A stretch of DNA of 64,000 nt from Tabrizicola_A sp964393035 (GTDB taxonomy: Bacteria; Pseudomonadota; Alphaproteobacteria; Rhodobacterales; Rhodobacteraceae). Position 1 is the stretch's first letter. Each line of letters starts with the position of its first letter. This document shows positions 26,485 through 35,453 of the stretch, in pieces. Location of the stretch: contig CAYMRX010000002.1 of NCBI GenBank assembly GCA_964393035.1, positions 248,001 to 312,000 of the forward strand, read 5' to 3'. Position numbers and translations under genes: made by a program. The notes under the pieces are model-generated. The model saw only the letters and a program-made list of their open reading frames with translations. It was not told the origin of the DNA and ran no database searches.

Positions 26485-27243
26485 TCAGCCGGCCAGCATC
26501 CGGTCGGCACTGGCCGCAAACAGGCTGCGGGCATAGTCGGTTTTCATTTGCGCCCCGGCAAGCTGGTCGCGGGTCAACTCCTCAACCGCGGCCCCGTGCT
26601 GCATCACCAAGACCCGGTCGCACATATGGTCGATCACCGCGAGGTCATGGCTGACCATCAGGAAGGTTAGCCCGCGCTCGGCCCGGAGGCGATTCAGAAG
26701 GTTCAGGGTTTCGGCCTGCACCGAGGCATCCAAGGCGCTCGTCGGCTCATCCAAGAGCAGGATTTCGGGCTCCAGCATCAGGGCGCGGGCGATGGCAACG
26801 CGCTGCCGTTGGCCGCCCGAAAGCTGGTGAGGGAAACGGAAGCGGAAATTATGCGGCAGGCCGACATCCCCCAGCGCCCGCATCACCCGGGCGTCGGTGT
26901 CGCCGATCCCGTGGATCGCAAGCGGCTCTGACAGGGTGCGGTCGATGGTGTGGCGCGGATGCAGGCTGGCATAAGGGTCTTGGAACACCATCTGCACGCG
27001 GGCGGCAAAGGCCTTGCCCGCCTTGCGGTCCAAGACCTGCCCGCCAATGCGGATCTCCCCGCCCGAGATTGGCGCCAGCCCACAGATTGCCCGCAGGATG
27101 GTGGATTTGCCGGACCCGCTCTCGCCCACCAGACCAAAGCTTTCCTGCGCCGCGACAGACAGGGAAACATCCTTGACCGCTTGCACCCTGTGACCCTTGG
27201 ACAGGAAGGTGACCGAGAGGTTGTCGATTTCGATCAGCGCCAT
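26485..27243 (-). CDS. Peptide/nickel-type ABC transporter ATPase (DppF-like)
   Basis: A 252-residue ATP-binding subunit. It has Walker A GESGSGKST, signature LSGGQRQRVAIARAL, Walker B ILLLDEPTSALD and the switch His in LMVSHDL. It pairs with the preceding ATPase to power the Dpp-like permeases. Only one base separates it from that gene. The C-terminal oligopeptide-transporter extension is short. Substrate should be a short peptide given the dipeptidases at both ends of the locus. Confidence 0.92.
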   Translation of the reverse strand: MALIEIDNLSVTFLSKGHRVQAVKDVSLSVAAQESFGLVGESGSGKSTILRAICGLAPISGGEIRIGGQVLDRKAGKAFAARVQMVFQDPYASLHPRHTIDRTLSEPLAIHGIGDTDARVMRALGDVGLPHNFRFRFPHQLSGGQRQRVAIARALMLEPEILLLDEPTSALDASVQAETLNLLNRLRAERGLTFLMVSHDLAVIDHMCDRVLVMQHGAAVEELTRDQLAGAQMKTDYARSLFAASADRMLAG

Positions 27244-27244
27244 A

Positions 27245-28075
27245 TCACACCGCCCAATCTGCGCTGCGGTCCAGCCCCGGCAGGGGCTGACGCGGGCCGC
27301 CGATGCGGGGCAGGCAGTTCAACAGCCCTTGGGTATAGGGATGGCGTGCCTGCATCAGATCTTCCGCGGCCAGTTCTTCCACCACCCGGCCCTTGTACAT
27401 CACCAAAACCCGGTCACAGAACCGCGCCACCAGCCGCAAGTCGTGGCTGATGAAGATCAGCCCCATGCCGCGGGTTTTCACAAGGTTGTCCAGAATGGCC
27501 AGAACCTCGGCCTGAACCGTCACATCCAAGGCACTGGTCGGCTCATCGGCGATCAACAGATCGGGGTTCGGGATCAACATCATCGCAATCATCACCCGTT
27601 GCCCCATGCCGCCTGACAACTCATGCGGATAGGCTTCCATCACACGCTCGGGATCGCGAATCTGCACGGCCTCCAGCGCGGCGATGGCCTTGTCATGGGC
27701 GTCCATTTTTGACAGCCGGTCGCGCTGCCGCAGCCCTTCGACCAGTTGCGCCCCGACCTTCATCACCGGGTTGAGGCTGTATTTCGGATCCTGCATCACC
27801 ATGGCGATGCGAGAGCCGCGCAGGGCGCGCATCTCGCGCTCGGATGCGCCCATCAGATCTTGCCCGTCAAACAGCATGCTGTCTGCCTCGATCCGGCCCG
27901 GCGGACGGATCAGCCGCAGGACGGCGCGGCCAGTCATGGTTTTGCCAGAGCCGGATTCTCCGACAATCCCCAGCCGCTCGCGGCCAAGGGTAAAAGACAC
28001 GCCGCGCACCGCCTCGACCAGACCGGCCTCGGTGTCGAAGGTAACCCGCAGGTTTTTGACCGACAGCAGGTTCAT
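27245..28075 (-). CDS. Peptide/nickel-type ABC transporter ATPase (DppD-like)
   Basis: A 276-residue ATPase subunit with Walker A GESGSGKTMT, signature ELSGGMGQRVMIAMML, Walker B LLIADEPTSALD and a C-terminal oligopeptide-family tail ending in the ARHPYTQGLLNCLP motif typical of DppD/OppD. The start at 28075 (MNLLSVKNLRV) overlaps the permease stop by four bases; the longer frame upstream is a shadow of the permease gene. Confidence 0.92.
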   Translation of the reverse strand: MNLLSVKNLRVTFDTEAGLVEAVRGVSFTLGRERLGIVGESGSGKTMTGRAVLRLIRPPGRIEADSMLFDGQDLMGASEREMRALRGSRIAMVMQDPKYSLNPVMKVGAQLVEGLRQRDRLSKMDAHDKAIAALEAVQIRDPERVMEAYPHELSGGMGQRVMIAMMLIPNPDLLIADEPTSALDVTVQAEVLAILDNLVKTRGMGLIFISHDLRLVARFCDRVLVMYKGRVVEELAAEDLMQARHPYTQGLLNCLPRIGGPRQPLPGLDRSADWAV

Positions 28076-28989
28076 CTTCCGGCACTCCTTGGGTCCAGCA
28101 CATCGCGCAAGCCGTCGCCCAGCAGGTTGAAGCCAAGCGAGACGATGAAGATGGCAAGGCCGGGCATGGTGGCGACCCACCATTGTTCAAAAAGGTATTT
28201 GCGACCGGCCGAAATCATCGCCCCCCATTCCGGCAGCGGGGGCTGCACGCCAAGGCCGAGGAACCCCAATCCGGCCGCAATCAGGATCACCCCCGCCATA
28301 TCCAGCGTCACCCGGATGATGACCGAGGGCAGGCACATCGGCATGACATGGCCAAGGATGATGCGGGGTGCCGAGGCGCCTTGCAGGCGGACGGCGGCGA
28401 TATAGTCGGATGTCCGAACCGTCAGGGTTTCGGCCCGCGCCACACGGGCATAGGGCGGCCAAGAGGTGATGGCGATGGCAAGAATGGCGTTTTCCATGCC
28501 GGGGCCAAGAACGGCGACAAGGGCAAGGGCAAGGATCAGCTTGGGAAAGGCGAGGAAAATATCGGTGATCCGCATCAGGATTTCATCGGTCCAACCGCCG
28601 AAATAGCCCGCGACGGTGCCGACCAGCAGGCCAAAGACCGGAGCGGTGACGGCGACAAGCCCGATGATGAACAGCGTGATGCGGCTGCCATAAAGGATGC
28701 GGGACAGGATATCGCGGCCGAAATCGTCGGTGCCCAAAATATAACCGGAGGTGAAGGGCGGGTGCAGGCGGTTCGACAGATCCTGGGTGATGGGATCGTG
28801 CGGGGCAAGCCATGGCGCAAAAGCCGCCATGATCGTCAAGACCACGACAATCGCCAACCCCACCATCGCCAAAGGGTTTCTCCGCATCCGAAGCCAGGCC
28901 ATATAGGCTTGCCCCAGTCGCGCCTGCCGCCGCGAGGACGGGTTCGGATCGCGCAGCCATGTGGTGATCCGGCTCATGCCCGCGCTCAT
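28072..28989 (-). CDS. Peptide-type ABC transporter permease (DppC-like)
   Basis: A 305-residue inner-membrane permease with an N-terminal OppC-type segment (LRMRRNPLAMVGLAIVVVL) and a BPD-type domain with about six helices. The conserved sequence LGTDDFGRDILSRILYGSRI and the cytosolic EAA-like loop (EAVRLQGASAPRIILGHVMP-like region around residues 205-225) identify the DppC class. The start at 28989 overlaps the DppB stop as ATGA. A much longer frame upstream belongs to shadow translation. Confidence 0.92.
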   Translation of the reverse strand: MSAGMSRITTWLRDPNPSSRRQARLGQAYMAWLRMRRNPLAMVGLAIVVVLTIMAAFAPWLAPHDPITQDLSNRLHPPFTSGYILGTDDFGRDILSRILYGSRITLFIIGLVAVTAPVFGLLVGTVAGYFGGWTDEILMRITDIFLAFPKLILALALVAVLGPGMENAILAIAITSWPPYARVARAETLTVRTSDYIAAVRLQGASAPRIILGHVMPMCLPSVIIRVTLDMAGVILIAAGLGFLGLGVQPPLPEWGAMISAGRKYLFEQWWVATMPGLAIFIVSLGFNLLGDGLRDVLDPRSAGR

Positions 28990-30041
28990 GTTCTGGCCCT
29001 CGGATCGACGAGTTTGTAAAGAATATCGCTGAGGAGGTTCAGCCCGATATAGACCATGCCGACAACAATGGTTCCCCCCATCACCGAGGGCATGTTGTTC
29101 GCCATCAAGGCGTCGGTGATATAGCTGCCAAGGCCCGGCCAGCCGAAGATCGTCTCGGTCAGCACCGCACCTTCCAACAGGCTGGCATAAGACAAGGCCA
29201 CCACCGTAATCAGCGGCACCATGACGTTTCGCATCGCATGCACCCAGATCACGCGGGATTCGGGCATGCCCTTGACGCGGGCGGTGGTGATGTATTCCTG
29301 ACCAAGTTCGTTCAGCATGAAAGACCGGGTCATGCGGCTGATATAGGCCATGGACAGATAGCCCAGAAGCCCCGCGGGCAGGATGATATGCGACACGGCA
29401 TTGGCGAACATGTCCCAACGCCCGGCCAAGGCGGTGTCGATCAGGATCATGCCGGTATGCGCCGTCACCTCGAATTCGAACATCATGTCATAGGCCGCAT
29501 CCAGCCGCCCCGGTCCGCCCACCCAGCCCAGCACACCGTAAAACAGAAGAAGCCCCATCAGGCCCAGCCAGAAGACCGGCATGGAATAGCCCATGAGGCC
29601 GACAAGCCGCACGATCTGATCGGCCCATGAGCCGGGTCTGGTGGCCGCAAGCACCCCCGCTGGCACGCCCAGCACGATACCGAACAGGGTGGCCAGCGTG
29701 GCCAGTTCCAGCGTGGCGGGAAAGAAACGGGCAATTTCCTCGATCACCGGCTCGCGTGTGCGGATCGAGATGCCGAAATCGCCTTGCAGCGCCTGCCAGA
29801 CATAGATGCCAAACTGCTTCCACATCGGTTCGTCAAGGCCCAGCCGCAACCGCTCGGCGGCGATCTGGGCGTCAGTGGCGCGGTCGCCAAGGATCGACAG
29901 CACCGGGTCGATCGGCACGATGCGGGCGATGATGAAGGTGACGAACAGCAATCCGACAAAGGTGAAAAGCAAAGATACGGCAATGCCGATCAGGCTTTTT
30001 GCCAAGCGGGCCAGCGGAGAGGCGACAAGGGGTTCTGACAT
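28986..30041 (-). CDS. Peptide-type ABC transporter permease (DppB-like)
   Basis: A 351-residue DppB/OppB-class inner-membrane permease. The N-terminal segment with FVTFIIARIVPIDPV, the periplasmic loop and the C-terminal half with NELGQEYITTARVKGMPESRVIWVHAMRN (EAA loop) fit the class. It is second in the leftward operon, 45 bases after the binding-protein gene. Confidence 0.92.
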   Translation of the reverse strand: MSEPLVASPLARLAKSLIGIAVSLLFTFVGLLFVTFIIARIVPIDPVLSILGDRATDAQIAAERLRLGLDEPMWKQFGIYVWQALQGDFGISIRTREPVIEEIARFFPATLELATLATLFGIVLGVPAGVLAATRPGSWADQIVRLVGLMGYSMPVFWLGLMGLLLFYGVLGWVGGPGRLDAAYDMMFEFEVTAHTGMILIDTALAGRWDMFANAVSHIILPAGLLGYLSMAYISRMTRSFMLNELGQEYITTARVKGMPESRVIWVHAMRNVMVPLITVVALSYASLLEGAVLTETIFGWPGLGSYITDALMANNMPSVMGGTIVVGMVYIGLNLLSDILYKLVDPRART

Positions 30042-30086
30042 GGGAATAGGGCCGGGCGATCAAGGGGACCGCCCGACCTTGGGTCC

Positions 30087-31682
30087 TTACTTGGTTACAA
30101 TCCAGTAGGCCGCCGCGTCCGTGGCGCCACCGGTGTAGAACCCGCTCACATTGGCACGCAGACCGGTCTGATATCCGATCTGGAACATCACGATGAAGGG
30201 CGAGGTTTCGCGATGCGCCTTCTGGATCTCCTCATACATCACCTTGCGCGCCTCGCCGTCCCGCTCCATCACCGCCGCTTCGGTCTTGGCATGCAACTCG
30301 CCCGGCTCATAGGCGTTGCGATAGGCAAGACCGCCGGTGCCCGCATCATCGGCATTGTTCGCGTTCATCGAGAAGGCCGAGGCATTGGTATGGGGATCAG
30401 GATAATCGGGGCCCCAGCTTTGCAGGGTGCCGTCATGCTGGCGCGCGCGGTAGCGCTTCAACTGCTCAGCACCTTCGCCGATGTTCAGTTCCACCGTTAT
30501 ACCCGCCTGCCCAAAGGTGTTCTGGATCGACTGCGCCATCTCCATCCGGTCGGTCGCATTGCGCACATCCAGCACGATTTTCGGATTGGCAATGCCGGCT
30601 TCAGCCACCAGTGCCTTGGCCTTTTCAATGTCCAGCTTGTAGGGCTGATCTTCCAGCGCGCCAAGATAGCCCTTGGGCAGATAGGCCTGATGCACCACCA
30701 TATTGCCCTTGAGGAAGCTGTTCGCCATGCCGTCATAATCAACGGCCCAGCGCATCGCCTCCAAGAGTTTGGGGTTCTTGTATTGCTCGTTCTTCTGATT
30801 GAAGGACAGGTAGAAAATCTGCCCGCCGACATCTTGCTGAATCTTCACATCGGCATTTCCGGTCATGCCCTCGATGTCCACCGGGGTCAACTCACGCGCG
30901 ATGTCGATATCGCCCTTTTCCAGTTGCAGGCGCTGGGTGGCCGCCTCCGGCACATGCTGCATGAAGACCTTGGCAATCTTGGCCGGGCCGCGCCAATGGG
31001 TCGGGTTCGCTTCCAGAATATAACCTTCGTTCGGCTTGAAGGATTTCAGCACATAGGCCCCGGTGCCCGCCGAATTGGATTTCAGCCATTCGTTGCCAAA
31101 GTCTCCGGCAACCTCGTTCGGCATCACCAGTTCTTTATCCACCACCGAGGCCACACCCGAGGTCAGGCAGTTGTATAGGAAGGTCGGCGCATAGGGCTTG
31201 TCGACGGTCAGGATCAACGTATCGCCATCCGCCTTGACCATGCTGTCCACGTTTTCAGGCGTCCAGCCAAACTGCCCCAGAATGAAGGCGGGGGATTTGT
31301 TCAGCTTGATCGCGCGCTGCAAGGACCAGGCCGCATCCTCGGCCCGCACCGGATTGCCCGAGGCAAAGGTGATGCCGGGCTTCATCTTGAAGCTGAAGGT
31401 CAGGCCATCGTCCGACACCGACCAGCTTTCGGCAAGCCCCGGCACCATCGCCCCGCCCTGGGTCGGGTCCAGTTCGACAAGCCCGTCATAAACATTGTTG
31501 ACCACATCCAGCCCCGAAAACTCATAGGCTTCGCCGGGATCAAGCGCCACGATGTCATCAATGGCATCGGCCAGAACCAGAGTATCGGCAGGCGTTTCGG
31601 CGAACAGGGCGGCAGGTGCCGCGCCAATCAGAAGCCCCGCAAGGGCGACCGTGCCGAGACGGCGGGAAACGGGATAAAACAT
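30087..31682 (-). CDS. ABC transporter substrate-binding protein, family 5 (peptide type)
   Basis: A 531-residue periplasmic binding protein. It has a signal peptide (FYPVSRRLGTVALAGLLIGA, cleavage after ALFA), then a family 5 extracellular binding domain with the conserved SWSVSDDGLTFSFKMKPGI and VRAEDAAWSLQRA segments. It should capture a peptide, amine-rich ligand or similar solute for the permeases downstream. Two in-frame ATGs exist, at 31688 and 31682; GGGAG is better spaced for 31682. The frame runs much further upstream, but only as a shadow of the divergent dipeptidase gene. Confidence 0.9.
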   Translation of the reverse strand: MFYPVSRRLGTVALAGLLIGAAPAALFAETPADTLVLADAIDDIVALDPGEAYEFSGLDVVNNVYDGLVELDPTQGGAMVPGLAESWSVSDDGLTFSFKMKPGITFASGNPVRAEDAAWSLQRAIKLNKSPAFILGQFGWTPENVDSMVKADGDTLILTVDKPYAPTFLYNCLTSGVASVVDKELVMPNEVAGDFGNEWLKSNSAGTGAYVLKSFKPNEGYILEANPTHWRGPAKIAKVFMQHVPEAATQRLQLEKGDIDIARELTPVDIEGMTGNADVKIQQDVGGQIFYLSFNQKNEQYKNPKLLEAMRWAVDYDGMANSFLKGNMVVHQAYLPKGYLGALEDQPYKLDIEKAKALVAEAGIANPKIVLDVRNATDRMEMAQSIQNTFGQAGITVELNIGEGAEQLKRYRARQHDGTLQSWGPDYPDPHTNASAFSMNANNADDAGTGGLAYRNAYEPGELHAKTEAAVMERDGEARKVMYEEIQKAHRETSPFIVMFQIGYQTGLRANVSGFYTGGATDAAAYWIVTK

Positions 31683-31851
31683 CGTCATCAACTCCCTGAT
31701 ATTTGTGGTTAAACGTTGTTTGCACGAATAGGTGGCAACCTGAGTCTTCAGGCCATTCCTTGACCAATTGGGCGACTTTCGCCAAGGCTTGTCAACAACC
31801 TCGGCGGGAAATGATGCTGCAATTCCACGAACAACCGAAAAGACGGGCAAG

Positions 31852-32886
31852 ATGACAGATTTTCCGATCTTTGATGGGCATAATGATCTTTTGTCCTGCC
31901 TGCAAACCGAGGGGGAAACCGCCGAACACGGTTTTTTCGCCGGACGCGACGGTGACATCAGCTTGCACAGCTGCCGAAAGGGCGGCTTTGCCGGCGGGCT
32001 TTTCGCGATCTGGGCAACCAATGATCCCGCATTGCGTGTGGATCCGATGGCAACGCTACGGGTCTTTCCCGAAATCCCGCAGGCCCGTGCGATCGGCGAC
32101 ACGTTGGCGCAGGCGGCCCTGTTCGCCCGGCTGACGCGCAGTTGGCCCGATGCCCTGCGCGCCTGCCGGTCAGTGGCCGAGATTGAAGCCGCACGAGCGG
32201 CTGGTGCGATTGCCGCGGTGTTGCATCTGGAAGGCGCCGAGGCCATCGGCCCCGATCTGGACCTTCTGCATCTGCTTTACGCCGCCGGCTTGCGCTCTTT
32301 GGGTCCGGTCTGGAGCCGCCCCAACATCTTTGGCAACGGCGTGCCTTTCAACTTTCCCGCCAGCCCGAACACCGGGCCAGGACTGACCGACGCGGGCCGT
32401 GATCTGGTGCGGGAATGTGATCGTCTGGGTATCTTAGTCGATCTCAGCCATCTGAACGAGGCGGGGTTCTGGAACGTCGCCCGCCTGACCCAGCGCCCCT
32501 TGGTCGCGACCCATTCTGCGGCCCATACCCTGACACCAGCAACACGCAACCTGACCGACAAGCAACTGGACGCCATGGCCGAGCGGGGCGGGTTGGTCGG
32601 CCTGAACTTCGGCTGTGCCTTTGTGCGGCCTGATGGCGTGAAGAACCCTGACACCGGGGTTGAGGTTCTGATCCGCCATCTGGACCATCTTTTGGAGAAA
32701 TTGGGCGAAAGCGGTGTGGCGCTGGGGTCGGATTTCGACGGAACGATGATCCCGAACTTCATGCAAGACGCGTCCGGCCTTCCAAAACTGGTGCAGGCGA
32801 TGCGCGATGCGGGCTATGGCGATGCGCTGGTGCGGCGGATTTGTTGGGGCAATTGGATGGGCGTCTTGGCACGCGTCATCGGCTGA
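31852..32886 (+). CDS. Membrane dipeptidase family protein (peptidase M19), second copy
   Basis: A 344-residue M19 dipeptidase, paralogous to the one at 25413. Zinc ligands appear as His10 and Asp12 in FDGHNDLL, Glu in LHLEGAEAIG, His in ATHSAAH and Asp in GSDFDG. It is divergent from the ABC operon whose far end carries the other copy, so a peptide importer is bracketed by two dipeptidases. No signal peptide is seen. Start 31852 (MTDFPIFDGHND) aligns with its paralogue. Confidence 0.9.
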   Translation: MTDFPIFDGHNDLLSCLQTEGETAEHGFFAGRDGDISLHSCRKGGFAGGLFAIWATNDPALRVDPMATLRVFPEIPQARAIGDTLAQAALFARLTRSWPDALRACRSVAEIEAARAAGAIAAVLHLEGAEAIGPDLDLLHLLYAAGLRSLGPVWSRPNIFGNGVPFNFPASPNTGPGLTDAGRDLVRECDRLGILVDLSHLNEAGFWNVARLTQRPLVATHSAAHTLTPATRNLTDKQLDAMAERGGLVGLNFGCAFVRPDGVKNPDTGVEVLIRHLDHLLEKLGESGVALGSDFDGTMIPNFMQDASGLPKLVQAMRDAGYGDALVRRICWGNWMGVLARVIG

Positions 32887-32889
32887 CAC

Positions 32890-32939
32890 CTGATTTTCGT
32901 CGAAAATCAGTCAAATCCGAGTTTTCGACGAAACCTCGG
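32890..32939. terminator. Tandem hairpins between convergent genes
   Basis: First hairpin: CTGATTTTC (32890-32898) pairs with GAAAATCAG (32902-32910). Second, imperfect: CCGAGTTTTCG (from 32917) pairs with CGAAACCTCGG (to 32939). The two share a TTTTCGNCGAAA core. They separate the convergent dipeptidase and acetylpolyamine amidohydrolase genes. Confidence 0.7.
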
Positions 32940-32944
32940 GCGCG

Positions 32945-33955
32945 TCAAAAACCACGCAGCACCGCCGCCAGATTGTCGCCAAGCTCCGGGTAAAGATAGC
33001 CGCCCTCCTGCACGATCAGCGTCGGCAGGCCCATAGCGGCCACCGCCCGGCCAATCTGGCCAAAGCCCGGCGTGGTGACCGCCAGCCCTGCAAAGGGGTC
33101 GCCCTCAAAGGCATCAAGACCAAGGGCCAGCACCAGCGTATCGGCCCCCCAGTTGGCGACGGCTTGCATCCCTGCCTCCAAGGCCGCCATGAAACCGGCA
33201 TCCCCCGTGCCGCGCTGCAGACACAGGTTCAGGTTGGCTCCCTCTCCCGCACCGTTCCCGCGCTCGTCGGGATAACCCCAGAAGAACGGGTAATAGCGTT
33301 CGGGATGGGCATGGATCGACACTGTCAGCACATCGGGGCGCTCATAAAAGATGCCTTGCGTGCCGTTGCCGTGGTGCAGATCGACATCCAGAATGGCCAC
33401 CTTTCGCCCCGCATCCGTCAGGCGTTGCGCGGCGATGGCGGAGTTGTTCAGATAGCAAAACCCCCCCGCCAATTCGGCAAAGGCATGGTGCCCCGGCGGG
33501 CGGCAGAGCGCATAGACGGCGCGCTCATTGGCCAGAAGATCCGCAGCATGGATCGCCGATTGCGCGCTGGCATAGGCCGCGGCAAAGGTCTGGGCCGAGA
33601 TCGGGCAAGAGGTGTCGGTCTGGTGAAACCCCGCCTGCCCCACGGCCGACAGCGGATAGCCGTCGGTCCGGTTGGCGGGGTGGATGTTCGGGATCACCTC
33701 GGCGGAGGCGCCGGGGATGCGCGACCACCGCGCATGGATGCTTTGCAGAAAGGTGACATAACGCTGCGGGTGGATGCGCAGGATCGGGTCAAGCCCGGCA
33801 TCGGGTGCCTGCACAATCGGCCCGCCCAATTGCCGCACCGCGCCCAGAAGGGCGTCGATCCGGGCGGGCTTCTCGGGGCAGGGTTGCGGCGCGCCGGACG
33901 ACAGGAAGAACTGCGGGTCATGCGCCCTTTGGGCGTCGTCAAAAACGGTAATCAT
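32945..33955 (-). CDS. Acetylpolyamine amidohydrolase (class II histone deacetylase family)
   Basis: A 336-residue zinc deacetylase. Active-site residues can be placed at His156/His157 (RPPGHHAF), zinc ligands Asp192 and His194 (DVDLHHGNGTQ) and Asp281 (LALGLDAFEGDP), and Tyr320 (VQEGGYLYP). Positions run two to three behind those of Mycoplana ramosa acetylpolyamine amidohydrolase, and segments such as YALCRPPGHHA and GNGTQGIFYERPDV resemble it strongly. The expected reaction is removal of acetate from N-acetylated putrescine, spermidine or related amines in the cytosol. It overlaps the acetyltransferase gene by four bases (33952-33955), so both are made together. Confidence 0.85.
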   Translation of the reverse strand: MITVFDDAQRAHDPQFFLSSGAPQPCPEKPARIDALLGAVRQLGGPIVQAPDAGLDPILRIHPQRYVTFLQSIHARWSRIPGASAEVIPNIHPANRTDGYPLSAVGQAGFHQTDTSCPISAQTFAAAYASAQSAIHAADLLANERAVYALCRPPGHHAFAELAGGFCYLNNSAIAAQRLTDAGRKVAILDVDLHHGNGTQGIFYERPDVLTVSIHAHPERYYPFFWGYPDERGNGAGEGANLNLCLQRGTGDAGFMAALEAGMQAVANWGADTLVLALGLDAFEGDPFAGLAVTTPGFGQIGRAVAAMGLPTLIVQEGGYLYPELGDNLAAVLRGF

Positions 33956-34419
33956 GGGCGCAACAGGGCGGCAAGGCCCTCTCCTTCAAGGATCAACTGG
34001 TCGGCCTCGTCGCGCAGCGTCAGGCCGAGGGCCGTATAGAAATCGCGCGCATTGCGGTTCAGATGCGCGACCATCAGGGTCATGAACTGGGGTCGCCATT
34101 CGGCATGGCGCATCGCTGCGGCCAAAAGTGCGCGACCAAGGCTAAGCCCGCGTCCGGCGGGGCTGACATAGACATCCTGCACGAAAAGCCCGATCTCGCC
34201 ACGCCAGGTGGAATATTCCGGGAAATACAGGATCATCCCGACCGCCGCCCCCGCCTGTTCGGCCAAAAGCCCGTGGAACCGCGGCACGGGGCCAAAGCCA
34301 TGGGCCAAAAGACTGGCCTCGGTGGAGCCGATCTCCTCGCCTGCCTCCGCTGCCATGGCGGCCAAAAACCGCAGAATCACCGGCACATCAGCGGCGATCG
34401 CCTTGCGCATTCGGATCAA
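33952..34419 (-). CDS. GNAT acetyltransferase, SSAT/diamine-acetyltransferase-like
   Basis: A 155-residue GNAT protein. The core strand and loop GMILYFPEYSTWRGEIGLFV followed by QDVYVSPAGRGLSLGRALL recall spermidine/spermine acetyltransferase (the YF..Y..W.G and ED.YV..YRG.G.G pattern), and VAHLNRNARDFYTALGL gives the usual C-terminal half. The acetyl-CoA loop reads AGRGLSLGRA. By this resemblance a diamine or polyamine is a plausible substrate, but GNAT specificity is hard to read. It overlaps its neighbours by four bases on both sides, tightly coupled with BKACE upstream and the deacetylase downstream. Confidence 0.78.
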   Translation of the reverse strand: MIRMRKAIAADVPVILRFLAAMAAEAGEEIGSTEASLLAHGFGPVPRFHGLLAEQAGAAVGMILYFPEYSTWRGEIGLFVQDVYVSPAGRGLSLGRALLAAAMRHAEWRPQFMTLMVAHLNRNARDFYTALGLTLRDEADQLILEGEGLAALLRP

Positions 34420-35339
34420 AACGCCACCCCCTCGATCCCTTTCAGCGCCAGAAGGGTGCGGGCCTCGGCCGGGGTGGCAACCTCGCGGCCCAAGCCTTCG
34501 ACAATGCCACGGATCTGGGCGACCTGCTGGGCATTGCTTTCGGCCAGAACCCCCTTGGCGATGTATAGATTGTCTTCCAAGCCCACGCGCACATGCCCGC
34601 CCATGGCAGCGGCCATGGTCGCCATGGGAATCTGCTGCCGACCTGCCGCCAGCACCGAAAACAGATAGGTATCGCCAAAGAGCCGATCCGCCGTGCGCTT
34701 CATCAGCATCAACATGTCCGGGTCCGCGGCCATGCCCCCCAACACGCCAAAGACGAACTGGATGTAAAGCGGCCCCGCAACCGCGCCCCGGTCCACAAAA
34801 TGCTTCAGCATGTAAAGATGGCTGACGTCATAACATTCGAATTCGAACCGCGCGCCACGAGTGCCCATTTCGGCCAGCACATGGGCAATGTCGCGGGGGG
34901 TATTCTTGAACACAAGATCATCGGACCCTTCAAGAAAGGGCTTCTCCCAGTCATATTTCCAATCGCTGATCCGCGCCGCCATCGGGTAAAGCGCGAAATT
35001 CATCGTGCCCATGTTCAGGCTGCACATCTCTGGCTGGAACTGTTTTGGCGCGGCAAGGCGGGCCTCCAGCGTCATCACGGCCGAACCGCCGGTGGTCATG
35101 TTGACGACCGCCTGACAGCCTGCCTTGATCGCCGGCAGGAACCCTGCCCAATGTGCCGGGTCTGCGGAAGGCCGGCCATTCGACGGGTCGCGGGCATGCA
35201 GATGCAGGATGGTCGCCCCGGCCTCGGCCGCACCGATCGCCGCACGGGAGATATCCTCGGCGGTGATCGGCAGATGGGGCGACATCGAGGGCGTGTGGAT
35301 CGAACCGGTGATGGCGCAGGAAAGGATGATCTTCGACAT
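34416..35339 (-). CDS. BKACE family beta-keto acid cleavage enzyme
   Basis: A 307-residue TIM-barrel enzyme of the BKACE (3-keto-5-aminohexanoate cleavage, Kce; formerly DUF849) family. Zinc-binding His46 and His48 are in ILHLHARDPSNGRPS, as in Kce, with VNMTTGG and GLEDNLYIAKG (Glu255) completing the family pattern. It condenses a beta-keto acid with acetyl-CoA to give acetoacetate and a new acyl-CoA. Known substrates include 3-keto-5-aminohexanoate and 3-dehydrocarnitine. Start at 35339 (MSKIILSCAITG) is the family N-terminus; the longer frame is spurious. It heads an overlapping BKACE, GNAT, deacetylase operon behind a TetR gene. Confidence 0.88.
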   Translation of the reverse strand: MSKIILSCAITGSIHTPSMSPHLPITAEDISRAAIGAAEAGATILHLHARDPSNGRPSADPAHWAGFLPAIKAGCQAVVNMTTGGSAVMTLEARLAAPKQFQPEMCSLNMGTMNFALYPMAARISDWKYDWEKPFLEGSDDLVFKNTPRDIAHVLAEMGTRGARFEFECYDVSHLYMLKHFVDRGAVAGPLYIQFVFGVLGGMAADPDMLMLMKRTADRLFGDTYLFSVLAAGRQQIPMATMAAAMGGHVRVGLEDNLYIAKGVLAESNAQQVAQIRGIVEGLGREVATPAEARTLLALKGIEGVAF

Positions 35340-35427
35340 GGGGGCAGATTGACCGCGGAAGTGCCGCATCGCAAGCCCCCCGCGCCATTTGATGTCTGGC
35401 GCGAGGGGGCACATACGGCGCGCCTAG

Positions 35428-35449
35428 GATATTTGGGCCATGTTGAAGG
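35428..35449. repeat. Degenerate copy of the dispersed 25-base element
   Basis: GGATATTTGGGCCATGTTGA followed by AGG matches the reverse orientation of the element at 21784 and 39693 with several changes. It lies between the TetR stop and the BKACE start. Confidence 0.4.
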
Positions 35450-35453
35450 CAGA

